Assembly: GCA_039908345.1 (NCBI GenBank)
Contig: JAMOBD010000042.1
Location: forward strand, 1 to 50,599
Length of the DNA stretch: 50,599 nucleotides
Direction of reading: 5' to 3'
Source of the DNA: Magnetospirillum sp. WYHS-4
GTDB taxonomy: Bacteria; Pseudomonadota; Alphaproteobacteria; Rhodospirillales; GLO-3
In this document: positions 1 through 9,067 of the stretch, one piece after another
Layout of the letters: every line of letters begins with the position of its first letter
Position numbering within the stretch: position 1 is the stretch's first letter
Position numbers and translations under genes: made by a program
The notes under the pieces: model-generated
What the model saw: the letters and a program-made list of their open reading frames with translations, nothing else
Databases searched by the model: none
Told to the model about the DNA's origin: nothing

Positions 1-392
1 GGAGTATGTGTCATGAGTCTTTTCTGGAGCGACGACGTGGATAACAACGGGAACGGCGGCTTGGGCTTGGGAGAAGACGACGATGACGATACGTTCTTCA
101 GCCGCGCCCGCCCCGCCAGTTGGAAGTCTTCGTTTTCTGGCAGTACCAACCGGCAGAGAGCAAGTTCAAGGCGGACACTACAGGCAAAAAACGTCTCCAA
201 GGCGCACCTCGGCGTAACGGGATTGCCAATGCACCGGCTGGTCGTGATGGCGGGGTCCCAGGAAACCACATGCCACTTGTCCGGCGGGTCGGGCTTGAAA
301 TCCTTGGACGACGGCCCGGCAGCCCGCACTTGGCCTCCGGCCAGAAATCCGGAAAGAAGGAGAGAAACAAGAACCGCTCGCCGTAAATGCAT
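1..392 (-). CDS. Secreted protein of unknown function, 3' end outside window
   Basis: An open frame on the minus strand starts at ATG 392 and runs off the left edge without a stop (at least 130 codons). The product starts MHLRRAVLVSLLL and has a clear Sec signal peptide (basic n-region, hydrophobic h-region, AAG-type cleavage region near residue 27). The mature part begins with a Pro/Asp/Lys-rich segment, then WHVVSWDPAI, and carries several cysteines (IGNPVTPRCALETFFAC), so disulfides in the periplasm are plausible. A Ser run and a Pro/Lys stretch follow near the edge. I do not recognise the family. The signal peptide and the absence of stops in a codon-biased frame support it as a real gene; forward frames over the same stretch show no protein-like pattern. 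No strong ribosome-binding site is visible. Confidence 0.6.
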   Translation of the reverse strand, partial: MHLRRAVLVSLLLSGFLAGGQVRAAGPSSKDFKPDPPDKWHVVSWDPAITTSRCIGNPVTPRCALETFFACSVRLELALCRLVLPENEDFQLAGRARLKNVSSSSSSPKPKPPFPLLSTSSLQKRLMTHT

Positions 393-584
393 GGGAGAAT
401 TATGCTTGCGTGCCTGGCGACGGGCAAGGGCTGTGCGCGGAAATCGGGGGACACAATACGTATTCGCCGCCTGCTCAGCGCGGGTTCCGTCCCGCCTAGA
501 AGAAATCAGTATGATTTGTGACGTCAGGCATCAGTCCTCTCCCTTAGAGAACTGTCCCTTTTTTTACTGTCTCATTCCAGGGGG

Positions 585-887
585 CATTCCAGCAGTATCA
601 ACCAGATTTTCAAGGAAGCGGGACATCCCTATCCCTACACTCCCAGCCGCGATTTCCCGGCGGCGGCCGAAGGGGGCAGGATTCCCTTCCGCGAGGTCAA
701 GCCCGACGAGCGCCGGCCCGGCGACGTGGTCGTCTACGACAAGGCCGGCCACATGGCCGTGTACGCCGGCAACGGAGACGTGTATTCTGCGCGTAGGGAG
801 GGACGGCCGTTCGGCAGATTGCCTGCGGATGAATTCGGAGGCCGTCCCCGCTACTACCGATATCAGGAACATGATACGGATGGTTGA
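585..887 (+). pseudogene. NlpC/P60-like cysteine peptidase, 3' remnant
   Basis: The frame reading HSSSINQIFKEAGHPYPY, then ERRPGDVVVYD, GHMAVYAGNG and a C-terminal SARREGRPFGRLP matches the second half of an NlpC/P60 (cell-wall endopeptidase) domain. The GDVVVYD strand and the catalytic-His motif GHMAVYAGNG are intact. Upstream of about 580 the frame turns into unrelated residues and meets a stop at 519-521, so the DCS catalytic-cysteine segment and any signal peptide are missing. There is no plausible start codon with a ribosome-binding site. I read it as a gene whose 5' part was lost by deletion or insertion; the left border is approximate. It stops with TGA at 885-887, upstream of acpP. 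Confidence 0.6.
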
Positions 888-1207
888 TTCGTCGCCGCGG
901 AATGCGTCAGGGTGGGGCTGTGCGGAGAGGCGGAAGGCGTTTCATCCGGTCACCGATCCGCTGATCGTCGTTGCGCACTGGGCAATCCGGAAGCATGTCC
1001 AGGAAGAGCATGACAATATATGCGCAACTTTACGATAGCAATTCCAGCGGCCCCGGCGCGAACTTCCAGGGCAATCGGGCGGGTGTTTCATCGCTGGTCA
1101 AGTCCGCCAAAGTATGTTACGTACGGGCCGGAATTCGCGTGCGGCCTTTATGTGCCGAAGCCTAAGCCATTCTGTAGCAACGAAACTTCGAATCGAGGAA
1201 ACCGACC
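888..1207. other. Intergenic region upstream of acpP
   Basis: These 320 bases hold no frame with convincing protein character. A short frame from ATG 995 to 1165 has no ribosome-binding site and no recognisable product. A locally AT-rich stretch around 1008-1040 is where an acpP promoter would be expected, with a TACGAT hexamer at 1031-1036, but no well-spaced -35 is evident. I see no tRNA, repeat or terminator. Confidence 0.4.
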
Positions 1208-1444
1208 ATGAGCGACGTCGCCGAGCGCGTTAAGAAGATCGTCATCGAGCACCTGGGCGTCGACGAGGCCAAGGTCGTCGAGAACGCCAACTTCATCGAC
1301 GATCTGGGCGCCGACAGCCTGGATACCGTGGAGCTGGTCATGGCCTTCGAGGAAGAGTTCGGTTGCGAGATCCCGGACGACGCCGCCGAAAAGATCCTGA
1401 CCATCAAGGATGCGATCGACTACATCAGCAAGCACGCTTCCTGA
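1208..1444 (+). CDS. acpP: Acyl carrier protein
   Basis: A 78-aa acidic protein with the typical four-helix acyl carrier pattern. It is the cytosolic carrier of growing acyl chains in type II fatty-acid synthesis and also donates acyl groups for lipid A and lipoate. The phosphopantetheine attachment motif GADSLDT is present with Ser37. The length matches the bacterial norm. ATG 1208 is preceded by a GAGGAAA ribosome-binding site. fabF follows after 95 bases, the usual acpP-fabF order. A strong hairpin separates the two and may make acpP mRNA more abundant than fabF mRNA. Confidence 0.98.
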   Translation: MSDVAERVKKIVIEHLGVDEAKVVENANFIDDLGADSLDTVELVMAFEEEFGCEIPDDAAEKILTIKDAIDYISKHAS

Positions 1445-1470
1445 TCGCGTTCCGGTCGCTGGGATGAATT

Positions 1471-1502
1471 GGGGGACGGCGGCCGGGCGGCTGCCGTCCC
1501 CC
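1471..1502 (+). terminator. Strong hairpin between acpP and fabF
   Basis: A perfect 10-bp GC stem, GGGGGACGGC (1471-1480) with GCCGTCCCCC (1493-1502), encloses a 12-nt loop. No T-run follows, so it is not a standard intrinsic terminator. It could cause partial termination or stabilise the 3' end of an acpP transcript. The structure is seen directly; the role is inferred. Confidence 0.45.
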
Positions 1503-1539
1503 CTGCGTTAAGCCACCTGGAAAAGATGCGCGAGGTATC

Positions 1540-2799
1540 ATGCGGAGAGTTGTGGTCACCGGTCTCGGTCTCGTGACGCCCCTTGGCTGCGGCGTCGAAC
1601 CCACATGGAAGCGGGTGCTGGAATCCCAGTCGGGCATCAGGCCGATCGCCCATTTCGACGTTTCCGACATCCCGGCCAAGATCGCCGGCACGGTGGCCGA
1701 AGGACCGACGGCGGAAGGCCTGTTCCATGCTGACGACTGGGTGTCGCCCAAGGACCGGCGCCGCATGGACCGCTTCATCGTCTACGGCTTGGCCGCCGCC
1801 CAGCAGGCGGTCGAGGATTCGGGCTGGAAGCCCACGGTCGACGAGGACCAGTGGCGCTCCGGCGTGCTGATCGGCTCCGGCATCGGCGGCCTGCCCGAGA
1901 TCGAGAAGGGGTCGCTGACCGTCAACACCGAGGGCGTGCGGCGCCTCAGCCCCTTCTTCATCCCGGCCAGCCTGATTAACCTGGTGTCGGGCCATGTTTC
2001 CATCAAGTACGGCTTCAAGGGCCCCAACCACGCGGTGGTGACCGCCTGTTCGACCGGCGCGCATGCCATCGGCGACGCGGCCCGCATGATTATGCTGGAC
2101 GATGCCGACGTGATGGTGGCGGGGGGAGCGGAGGCCGCCTGCTGCCGGGTCGGCATGGCGGGATTCGCCCAGGCCCGCGCCCTCAGCACCAACTTCAACG
2201 ATACGCCCAGCAAGGGCTCGCGCCCCTGGGACAAGGATCGCGACGGCTTCGTCATGGGCGAGGGCGCCGGGGTGGTGGTGCTGGAGGAATACGAGCACGC
2301 CAAGAAGCGTGGCGCCAAGATCTACGCCGAGGTGGTGGGCTACGGCATGTCGGGCGATGCCTATCACATCACCGCGCCTTCCGAGACCGGCGACGGCGCC
2401 TTCCGTTGCATGACCATGGCGCTCAAGCGCGCCGGCATGAAGCCGGAAGACATCGACTACATCAACGCCCACGGCACTTCGACCCCGTTGGGCGACGAAA
2501 TCGAGTTGGGGGCCATCAAGCGCCTGTTCGGTGACCATGCCTACAAGCTTTCCATGTCCTCCACCAAGTCCTCCATCGGCCATCTGCTGGGGGCGGCGGG
2601 CGCGGTGGAAGCCATCTTCTCCATCCTCGCCATCCGCGACCAGGTGGCGCCGCCGACCCTCAACCTGGACAATCCTTCCGACGGCTGCGACATCGACCTG
2701 GTGCCCCATGTGGCGAAGAAGCGGACCATCCGGGCCGCCCTGTCCAATTCGTTCGGCTTCGGCGGCACCAACGCCTCGCTGATCGTCAAGGCGGTCTGA
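1540..2799 (+). CDS. fabF: 3-oxoacyl-[acyl-carrier-protein] synthase II
   Basis: A 419-aa beta-ketoacyl-ACP synthase II, which condenses malonyl-ACP with acyl-ACP in chain elongation. The catalytic triad is intact: Cys170 in TACSTGAH, His311 in NAHGTSTPLGD and His348 in STKSSIGHLLGA, with the conserved Lys343. The C-terminal SFGFGGTNASL strand is complete. Length is normal for the family (about 410-420). ATG 1540 lies just after a GCGAGGTATC segment. It follows acpP and is 4 bases upstream of mltG, so fatty-acid and cell-wall genes appear cotranscribed. Confidence 0.97.
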   Translation: MRRVVVTGLGLVTPLGCGVEPTWKRVLESQSGIRPIAHFDVSDIPAKIAGTVAEGPTAEGLFHADDWVSPKDRRRMDRFIVYGLAAAQQAVEDSGWKPTVDEDQWRSGVLIGSGIGGLPEIEKGSLTVNTEGVRRLSPFFIPASLINLVSGHVSIKYGFKGPNHAVVTACSTGAHAIGDAARMIMLDDADVMVAGGAEAACCRVGMAGFAQARALSTNFNDTPSKGSRPWDKDRDGFVMGEGAGVVVLEEYEHAKKRGAKIYAEVVGYGMSGDAYHITAPSETGDGAFRCMTMALKRAGMKPEDIDYINAHGTSTPLGDEIELGAIKRLFGDHAYKLSMSSTKSSIGHLLGAAGAVEAIFSILAIRDQVAPPTLNLDNPSDGCDIDLVPHVAKKRTIRAALSNSFGFGGTNASLIVKAV

Positions 2800-2803
2800 T
2801 CCG

Positions 2804-3811
2804 GTGGTCGGCGAGCAGGGCGTCGGCGCCGGGCGGCTGGCGCTCCGGTTTCTGTTCGTTCTGCTGGTTCTGGCCCTGGCGGGACTGGCGGCGGTCGGCT
2901 GGGTCTATTCCCGCTTCATCGCGCCCGGGCCCCTGGACATGCCACGCGTCGTGGTGGTTCCCAAGGGGGCCGGCCTGATCGGCGTCGGCGAGACCTTGAT
3001 GCGCCACGGAGTCATCGACAATGCCGATATCTTCAAGCTGGGTGTGCGGGCCCTCAAGCTCGGCCATCGCCTGAAGGCGGGCGAGTACCAGTTTCCCGCC
3101 CGCATCAGCCCCCGCGACGCGGCATGGATACTGGAATCCGGCAAGACCGTGGTGCGCCGCCTGACGGTGGCCGAAGGACTCACCACCCATCAGGTTCTCG
3201 GCCACGTCAACGCGGCGGAAGGCCTGGAAGGAGCCCTCGCAGTCTCGCCGGGGGAAGGGACTTTGCTGCCCGAGACCTACCATTTCTCCTACGGCGACGA
3301 ACGGGCCGAGATCCTGCGCCGCATGAAGGACGCCATGGACAAGACTCTGGCCGAACTTTGGGCCAACCGGGCATCGGACCTGCCCTTCAAGACCCCGCAG
3401 GAGGCCCTGATCCTGGCATCCATCGTGGAAAAGGAAACTGGCCTGGCGGCGGAGCGTCCGCGCATCGCGGGCGTTTTCGTCAACCGGCTGCGGAAAGGCA
3501 TGAAGCTGCAATCGGACCCCACGGTGATCTACGGTGTGAACAACGGAGCGGGGCCCATGGACCGGCAGATAAGCCGCGCCGACCTGAAGCAGCCGACGCC
3601 GTACAATACCTACGCGATCGATGGGCTGCCGCCGGGGCCGATCTGCAATCCGGGGCGCGACGCCATTGCCGCGGTGCTCCGGCCGTCGGCCACCGAGGAA
3701 TTGTACTTCGTCGCCGACGGGACGGGCGGGCACGTCTTCGCTCGCAGCCTGGACGAGCACAACCGCAACGTGGCCCGCTGGCGCAAGATCGAGAAGGAGC
3801 GCCAGGAATGA
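2804..3811 (+). CDS. mltG: Endolytic murein transglycosylase MltG
   Basis: A 335-aa inner-membrane lytic transglycosylase (YceG family) that cuts nascent peptidoglycan strands. Residues 14-34 form one membrane anchor; a LysM-like subdomain follows (about 45-115), then the catalytic YceG domain. The active-site Glu lies in ASIVEKETG (Glu209), and downstream motifs LQSDPTVIYG, PYNTY and GLPPGPICNPG are intact. GTG 2804 is 4 bases after the fabF stop. The start is somewhat uncertain because no clear ribosome-binding site precedes it, but the reading gives a natural cytoplasmic n-region before the membrane segment. Alphaproteobacteria commonly carry mltG after fabF. Confidence 0.93.
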   Translation: MVGEQGVGAGRLALRFLFVLLVLALAGLAAVGWVYSRFIAPGPLDMPRVVVVPKGAGLIGVGETLMRHGVIDNADIFKLGVRALKLGHRLKAGEYQFPARISPRDAAWILESGKTVVRRLTVAEGLTTHQVLGHVNAAEGLEGALAVSPGEGTLLPETYHFSYGDERAEILRRMKDAMDKTLAELWANRASDLPFKTPQEALILASIVEKETGLAAERPRIAGVFVNRLRKGMKLQSDPTVIYGVNNGAGPMDRQISRADLKQPTPYNTYAIDGLPPGPICNPGRDAIAAVLRPSATEELYFVADGTGGHVFARSLDEHNRNVARWRKIEKERQE

Positions 3812-4251
3812 GCGGCCTCTTGATCGTCGGTGTCGGCAACCGATTCCGCAGCGACGACGGAGCGGGGCCCCGGGTGGTCGACCTGCTGCTTGCCCAAGGA
3901 ATCGAGGCGATGGAACTGGCGGGCGAGGGAGCGGAACTAATCGAATCCTGGGCGGGGGCGAGCGATGTGGTGGTTATCGATGCCGCCAAATCGGGGGCGA
4001 AGCCCGGCACGGTGTACCGCTTCGAGGCGGCGAGGAAGCCTCTGCCGGCGGGCTTCTTTCATTATTCCACCCATCAGTTCGGCGTTGCGGAAGCCATCGA
4101 GACGGCCCGTGCCTTGGGCCGTCTGCCCGCTTCCATGACCGTCTACGGCATCGAGGGCAGGTGCTTTTCCTTCGGCGAGGACCTTTCGCCGTCCGTCGCC
4201 GCCGCTTGCGAAGCCGTGGCGGCGGAAATCATTGCAGGCAGTCGCCGATAG
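3808..4251 (+). CDS. Hydrogenase-maturation-type protease (HyaD/HupD family)
   Basis: A 147-aa protein that starts with ATGA overlap on the mltG stop. It opens with the family motif LLIVGVGNRFRSDDGAGP and has the acidic and histidine residues that bind nickel in hydrogenase maturation endopeptidases: Asp17 (Glu16 in E. coli HybD), Asp58 in VVVIDAA, and His89 in HYSTHQFG. Family members remove a C-terminal peptide from the large subunit of [NiFe] hydrogenases after metal insertion. No hydrogenase gene occurs in this window, so the substrate may be encoded elsewhere or may be another protein. The frame continues open upstream to 3124, but that part is a shadow of mltG. It overlaps the 3' end of znuA by 23 bases. 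Confidence 0.85.
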   Translation: MSGLLIVGVGNRFRSDDGAGPRVVDLLLAQGIEAMELAGEGAELIESWAGASDVVVIDAAKSGAKPGTVYRFEAARKPLPAGFFHYSTHQFGVAEAIETARALGRLPASMTVYGIEGRCFSFGEDLSPSVAAACEAVAAEIIAGSRR

Positions 4252-5131
4252 CCCCGGCCAAGCCTTCCATCAGCTTCGGATAAAGACCGGGACCCGCTTC
4301 GAGAGCGGCGCCCAAAGGATCGAGCTGGCCCAGGCGGGCACCGGTGCCTTCCGCCAGGACCTCGCCCAGCTTGGGATCGAACTGGGGTTCCGAGAACAGG
4401 CAAGCAGCCTTCAGGGTCTTGATCTTGTCCCGCAGGGTGCTCAGGCGCTTGGCGCCCGGCTTGCGCTCCGGCGACACGGTCACGGAACCAACCGCCTTCA
4501 GTCCGTAGCGGGATTCCAGGTACTGGTACGCATCGTGGTAGACCACGAAGGGCCTTCCCGCCACCGGGGCCAGGCGGGTCTTGAGGGACTCGTCCAGGGC
4601 GCGCAAACGCTCGATGGCCTTGGTCCGGTTGGCCTCGTAGGCGAAGGCATTGGCCGGATCGGCCTGGGCGAGCCCGGCTGCGACGGCATCGGTCATGGCG
4701 ATGGCGTTGGCCGGGTCCAGCCAGACATGGGGATCGAAGGCGGCATGGACGTGCTCGTGTTCGTCGCCATCCCAGGAGCCGCCTTCGCGGGCATCGAGGC
4801 GGCGGACGCCGGGCGCCTTGGCAAGGCGCACCACCCGGGCCTTGCCGGCCAGAGCCTTCAGCGGCTTGCGGAGAAAGCTCTCCAGGCTCTCGTCGATCAG
4901 GAAGACCAATTTCGCCTTGTCCAGGGACGAGGCATCCGACGGCTTTAGATTATAGGTGTGGGGCGACCCGCTGCCGCGCACCAGTTGGATTGGCATCCCG
5001 ACGCCTTCCATCACCGCCGCGACCAGGGAATGCACCGGCGCGATGGACGCCACCACCGTCGGGACATCGCCCGCCCAGGCCTCGGGTCCGCAAAGGATCA
5101 GTGCCATCGTCAGGTATGCCCGTCGCCGCAT
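4229..5131 (-). CDS. znuA: Zinc ABC transporter periplasmic binding protein ZnuA
   Basis: A 300-aa periplasmic metal-binding protein of the ZnuA cluster (A-I family). A signal peptide (residues 1-20, ending AWAG) is followed by VVASIAPVHSLVA. Likely Zn ligands are His58 in SPHTYNL, the His in FVVYHDAYQYLE and a late acidic residue near SEPQFDP. A short His/Asp/Glu-rich loop (DGDEHEHVHAAFDPHVW) is typical of zinc rather than manganese members. The ribosome-binding site AAGGAGGG precedes ATG 5131. No znuB or znuC is nearby, so permease and ATPase must lie elsewhere. A perfect palindrome 23 bases upstream of the start codon supports zinc repression. Confidence 0.9.
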   Translation of the reverse strand: MRRRAYLTMALILCGPEAWAGDVPTVVASIAPVHSLVAAVMEGVGMPIQLVRGSGSPHTYNLKPSDASSLDKAKLVFLIDESLESFLRKPLKALAGKARVVRLAKAPGVRRLDAREGGSWDGDEHEHVHAAFDPHVWLDPANAIAMTDAVAAGLAQADPANAFAYEANRTKAIERLRALDESLKTRLAPVAGRPFVVYHDAYQYLESRYGLKAVGSVTVSPERKPGAKRLSTLRDKIKTLKAACLFSEPQFDPKLGEVLAEGTGARLGQLDPLGAALEAGPGLYPKLMEGLAGAIGDCLQ

Positions 5132-5153
5132 GTTGCACCCTCCTTGAACCTAT

Positions 5154-5167
5154 TATGTTATAACATA
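5154..5167. promoter_or_regulatory. Zur-like operator (14-bp palindrome)
   Basis: TATGTTATAACATA is a perfect 14-bp inverted repeat located 23-36 bases upstream of the znuA start and 85 bases upstream of the divergent TRAP binding-protein gene. It matches the AT-rich TGTTATAACA style of Zur/Fur-family operators known in proteobacteria. Binding here would cover the znuA promoter and could also affect the rightward gene. The palindrome is seen; the regulator is inferred from the target gene. Confidence 0.75.
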
Positions 5168-5251
5168 TCATTTCGTGGACGGGATGCAAGTCGACGTTCG
5201 GCCTCCGGATGCGCTACCATGCCGGCAAGCCGATCACGGAAGGACCAAGCC

Positions 5252-6340
5252 ATGGACCGTCGCAAGTTCCTACAGACCGCGGGCATCGGGGCTGCCACCG
5301 CCACCATTGCCGGGCCGGCGCTTGCCCAGGGCCAGCCCGAAATCAAGTGGCGCATGCCGTCCAGCTATCCCAAGAGCCTCGATACCCTGTTCGGCTCCGG
5401 GACCCTGGTGGCGCGCCGGGTAGCCGAATTGACGGACGGCAAGTTCCAGATCCGCCATTTCGCCGCCGGGGAACTGGTGCCCGGCCTTCAGGTCTTCGAT
5501 GCCGTGAGGGACGGCACCGTGGAATGCGGCCAGTCGGTTTCCTACTATTACGTGGGCATGGACGAGACCTTCGCTTTCGAGACCGCGCTGCCATTCGGTC
5601 TCAACGCCCGCCAGCAGAACGCCTGGCTCTACCACGGCGGCGGGTTGGAGCTGCTGCGTGACTTCTACAAGGGCTACAACGTCATCAACTTCCCGGCCGG
5701 GAATACCGGTGCCCAGATGGGCGGCTGGTTCCGCAAGGAGATCAAGACGCCCGAGGACCTGAAAGGCCTCAAGATGCGCATCGCCGGCATGGCCGGGCGG
5801 GTGTTGCAGGAAATGGGCGCGGTGCCGCAGCAACTGGCCGGCCCCGATATCTATCCGGCCCTGGAAAAGGGAGCGCTGGATGCCGCCGAGTGGGTCGGCC
5901 CCTACGACGATGAGAAGCTGGGATTCCACAAGGTGGCGAAATACTACTACTACCCCGGATTCTGGGAGGGCGGGCCCACGGTGTCGCTCTACGTCAACCT
6001 GGACCAGTGGAACGCCCTGCCGAAGCTTTACCAATCCGCCTTCGAGGTCGCCTGCGCCGAGGCCAACCTCGACATGCAGGCCAAGTACGACGTCCTCAAT
6101 ATCGCCTCCCTCAAGCGCCTGGTAGGGGCGGGGGCGGAATTGCGTGCCTTCCCGCGTCCGGTAATGCAGCAGGCCCAGGCCATCGCCTTCCGGCTGTATG
6201 ACGAGATCGCCGCCCGCAATCCCCGGTTTGCCAAGGTCTACGGGCCCTGGCGGGCCTTCCGCGACGACGTGCATCTCTGGTTCAAGGCCGCCGAATTCAA
6301 CTTCGACGACTTCGTATTGCGCAATCCCGTCAGGAAATAG
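5252..6340 (+). CDS. TRAP transporter substrate-binding protein (TakP-like), copy 1
   Basis: A 362-aa DctP-family periplasmic solute receptor. MDRRKFLQTAG and the hydrophobic stretch ending GPALAQG form a twin-arginine (Tat) signal peptide, so it is likely exported folded. The blocks PAGNTGAQMGGWF and [14 protein letters not shown], followed by a Tyr-rich KYYYYPGFWEGG, are those of the TakP-like subgroup, which binds 2-oxo carboxylates with sodium. ATG 5252 has a GGAAGGA ribosome-binding site; the longer open frame from 4958 is a shadow. The next gene is a close paralogue, giving a tandem duplication. The membrane partners are probably the convergent dctM/dctQ at 7588-9625. Confidence 0.9.
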   Translation: MDRRKFLQTAGIGAATATIAGPALAQGQPEIKWRMPSSYPKSLDTLFGSGTLVARRVAELTDGKFQIRHFAAGELVPGLQVFDAVRDGTVECGQSVSYYYVGMDETFAFETALPFGLNARQQNAWLYHGGGLELLRDFYKGYNVINFPAGNTGAQMGGWFRKEIKTPEDLKGLKMRIAGMAGRVLQEMGAVPQQLAGPDIYPALEKGALDAAEWVGPYDDEKLGFHKVAKYYYYPGFWEGGPTVSLYVNLDQWNALPKLYQSAFEVACAEANLDMQAKYDVLNIASLKRLVGAGAELRAFPRPVMQQAQAIAFRLYDEIAARNPRFAKVYGPWRAFRDDVHLWFKAAEFNFDDFVLRNPVRK

Positions 6341-6378
6341 TTCAACCACTTGATTACGGGCGGTGGGCGATCATGTAA

Positions 6379-7521
<1,143 letters not shown>

Positions 7522-7538
7522 CTTCCTCGATCCGGAAG

Positions 7539-7570
7539 GGCCGCCGCGGGTTTCCCTGCGGCGGCCTTTT
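7539..7570 (+). terminator. Intrinsic terminator after TRAP binding-protein genes
   Basis: A perfect 9-bp stem, GGCCGCCGC (7539-7547) with GCGGCGGCC (7558-7566), is followed at once by TTTT (7567-7570). It lies 18 bases after the stop of copy 2 and before the convergent dctM stop. Confidence 0.88.
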
Positions 7571-7587
7571 CGTTGTGCCGGCCGGTA

Positions 7588-9063
7588 TTACTTGGCGGGA
7601 GAGGAAGGGGGCTCGGAAGCGAAGGGCTCGACCGGTCCATAGTCCTCGTGGGGGACTTCGATGCGGATCTGGCTGGGATCGACCCTGCGGTCGCCGTCCA
7701 GCCCGCCGGTCACCAGGTCGGGGAAGGCGATCACGATCACCACCATGATGACCTGGATGACGACGAAGGGTACCGCGCCCCAATAGATATCCCCCGTGGT
7801 GACCTTGGGCATCAGGCGGCCGGTCACCTTGTCCAGGTAGTCGCTGCGCGGTGCCACGCTTCGCAGGTAGAATAGGGCGAAGCCGAAGGGGGGGTGCAGG
7901 AACGACGTCTGCAGGTTGACGCCCAGCAGGACGCCGAACCAGATCAGGTCGATTCCCAGCTTCTCGGCCACCGGCCCCAGCAAGGGCACCAGGATGAAGG
8001 CCAACTCGAAGAAGTCGAGGAAGAAGGCCAGGATGAACATCAAGGCGTTGACGAAAACGAGGAAGCCGAGCGGACCGCCGGGCAGGGCGGTCAGCAGATG
8101 CTCGACCCACAGATCGCCGTCGACGCCGCGGAACACCAGGGTGAAGACCGTGGACCCCACCAGGATGAAGATGACGAAGGTCGACAGCTTGGCCGTGGCG
8201 TCCAGGGCTTGGCGCAACAGGGACAAGTTGAGCTTCCGCTTGGCCAGCGCCAGGATCAGCGCGCCGGTGGCGCCCATGGCGCCGCCCTCGGTCGGGGTGG
8301 CGACGCCGATGAAGATGGTGCCCAGTACCAGGAAGATCAGAACCAGGGGTGGCATCAGCGAAAACACCACCCGGGCCAGCAGCTTCATCCCGTGCAAGCT
8401 GCGGGCCTCGCGCGGCAGGGCGGGGGCGGCGTTCGGCCGCACCAGGCTGATGATCAGGACATAGCCGGCATAGAGACCGGCCAGGGTCAGGCCGGGAATC
8501 ATGGCCCCCTTGTACATGTCGCCGACCGACTTGCCCAACTGGTCGGCCATGATGATGAGCACCAGGCTGGGCGGTATGATCTGGGCCAGCGTGCCCGATG
8601 CGGCGATCACCCCGGTGGCCAATCGGCGGTCGTAGCCGTAGCGGAGCATGATGGGCAGGGAGATCAGGCCCATGGAAATCACCGAGGCGGCGACCACACC
8701 CGTGGTGGCGGCCAGAAGGGCGCCGACGAAGACCGCGGCGAAGGCCAGGCCGCCGCGCACTGGGCCGAACAACTGCCCCACGGTGTCCAGCAAGTCTTCG
8801 GCCATGCCGCTGCGTTCCAGGATCAGGCCCATGAAGGTGAAGAACGGAATGGCCAGCAGGGTGTCGTTGCGCATGATGCCGAACACCCGCTGCGGCAGAG
8901 CCTGGAGCAGTTCCGGCTTGAACAGGCCCAACTCGATGCCCAAGACGGCGAAGCCGATGCCGATGGCCGAAAGGGCGAAAGCCACCGGATAGCCGAGCAG
9001 CAGAAACACCACCAAGGAGGAGAACATCAAGGGAGCCATGTTGGCGACGATCAGGTCCACCAC
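7588..9063 (-). CDS. dctM: TRAP transporter large permease subunit DctM
   Basis: A 491-aa very hydrophobic inner-membrane protein with about 12 membrane segments. It has family signatures such as IPFFTFMGLILERSG and TPTEGGAMGATGAL, plus a TGVVAASVISMGLISLP segment. DctM forms the sodium-coupled transport path of TRAP systems. At about 490 residues it belongs to the longer type that usually works with TakP-like receptors. It starts at GTG 9063, four bases after the dctQ stop, with GAAGGA upstream. The gene is convergent to the two binding-protein genes, an arrangement that separates receptor and membrane transcripts. Confidence 0.95.
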   Translation of the reverse strand: MVDLIVANMAPLMFSSLVVFLLLGYPVAFALSAIGIGFAVLGIELGLFKPELLQALPQRVFGIMRNDTLLAIPFFTFMGLILERSGMAEDLLDTVGQLFGPVRGGLAFAAVFVGALLAATTGVVAASVISMGLISLPIMLRYGYDRRLATGVIAASGTLAQIIPPSLVLIIMADQLGKSVGDMYKGAMIPGLTLAGLYAGYVLIISLVRPNAAPALPREARSLHGMKLLARVVFSLMPPLVLIFLVLGTIFIGVATPTEGGAMGATGALILALAKRKLNLSLLRQALDATAKLSTFVIFILVGSTVFTLVFRGVDGDLWVEHLLTALPGGPLGFLVFVNALMFILAFFLDFFELAFILVPLLGPVAEKLGIDLIWFGVLLGVNLQTSFLHPPFGFALFYLRSVAPRSDYLDKVTGRLMPKVTTGDIYWGAVPFVVIQVIMVVIVIAFPDLVTGGLDGDRRVDPSQIRIEVPHEDYGPVEPFASEPPSSPAK

Positions 9064-9067
9064 CGGC

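Noticed and set aside
13-1038. Forward open frame of 341 codons at the left end
   Set aside because: Its translation is low-complexity and shows no domain; it crosses a secreted-protein gene on the minus strand and an NlpC remnant in another frame.
995-1165. Small forward frame upstream of acpP
   Set aside because: No ribosome-binding site and no recognisable protein pattern; more likely leader DNA.
1420-2709. Long minus-strand frame opposite fabF
   Set aside because: Shadow caused by high GC at the third codon position of fabF; translation is His/Gly/Arg-rich with no motif.
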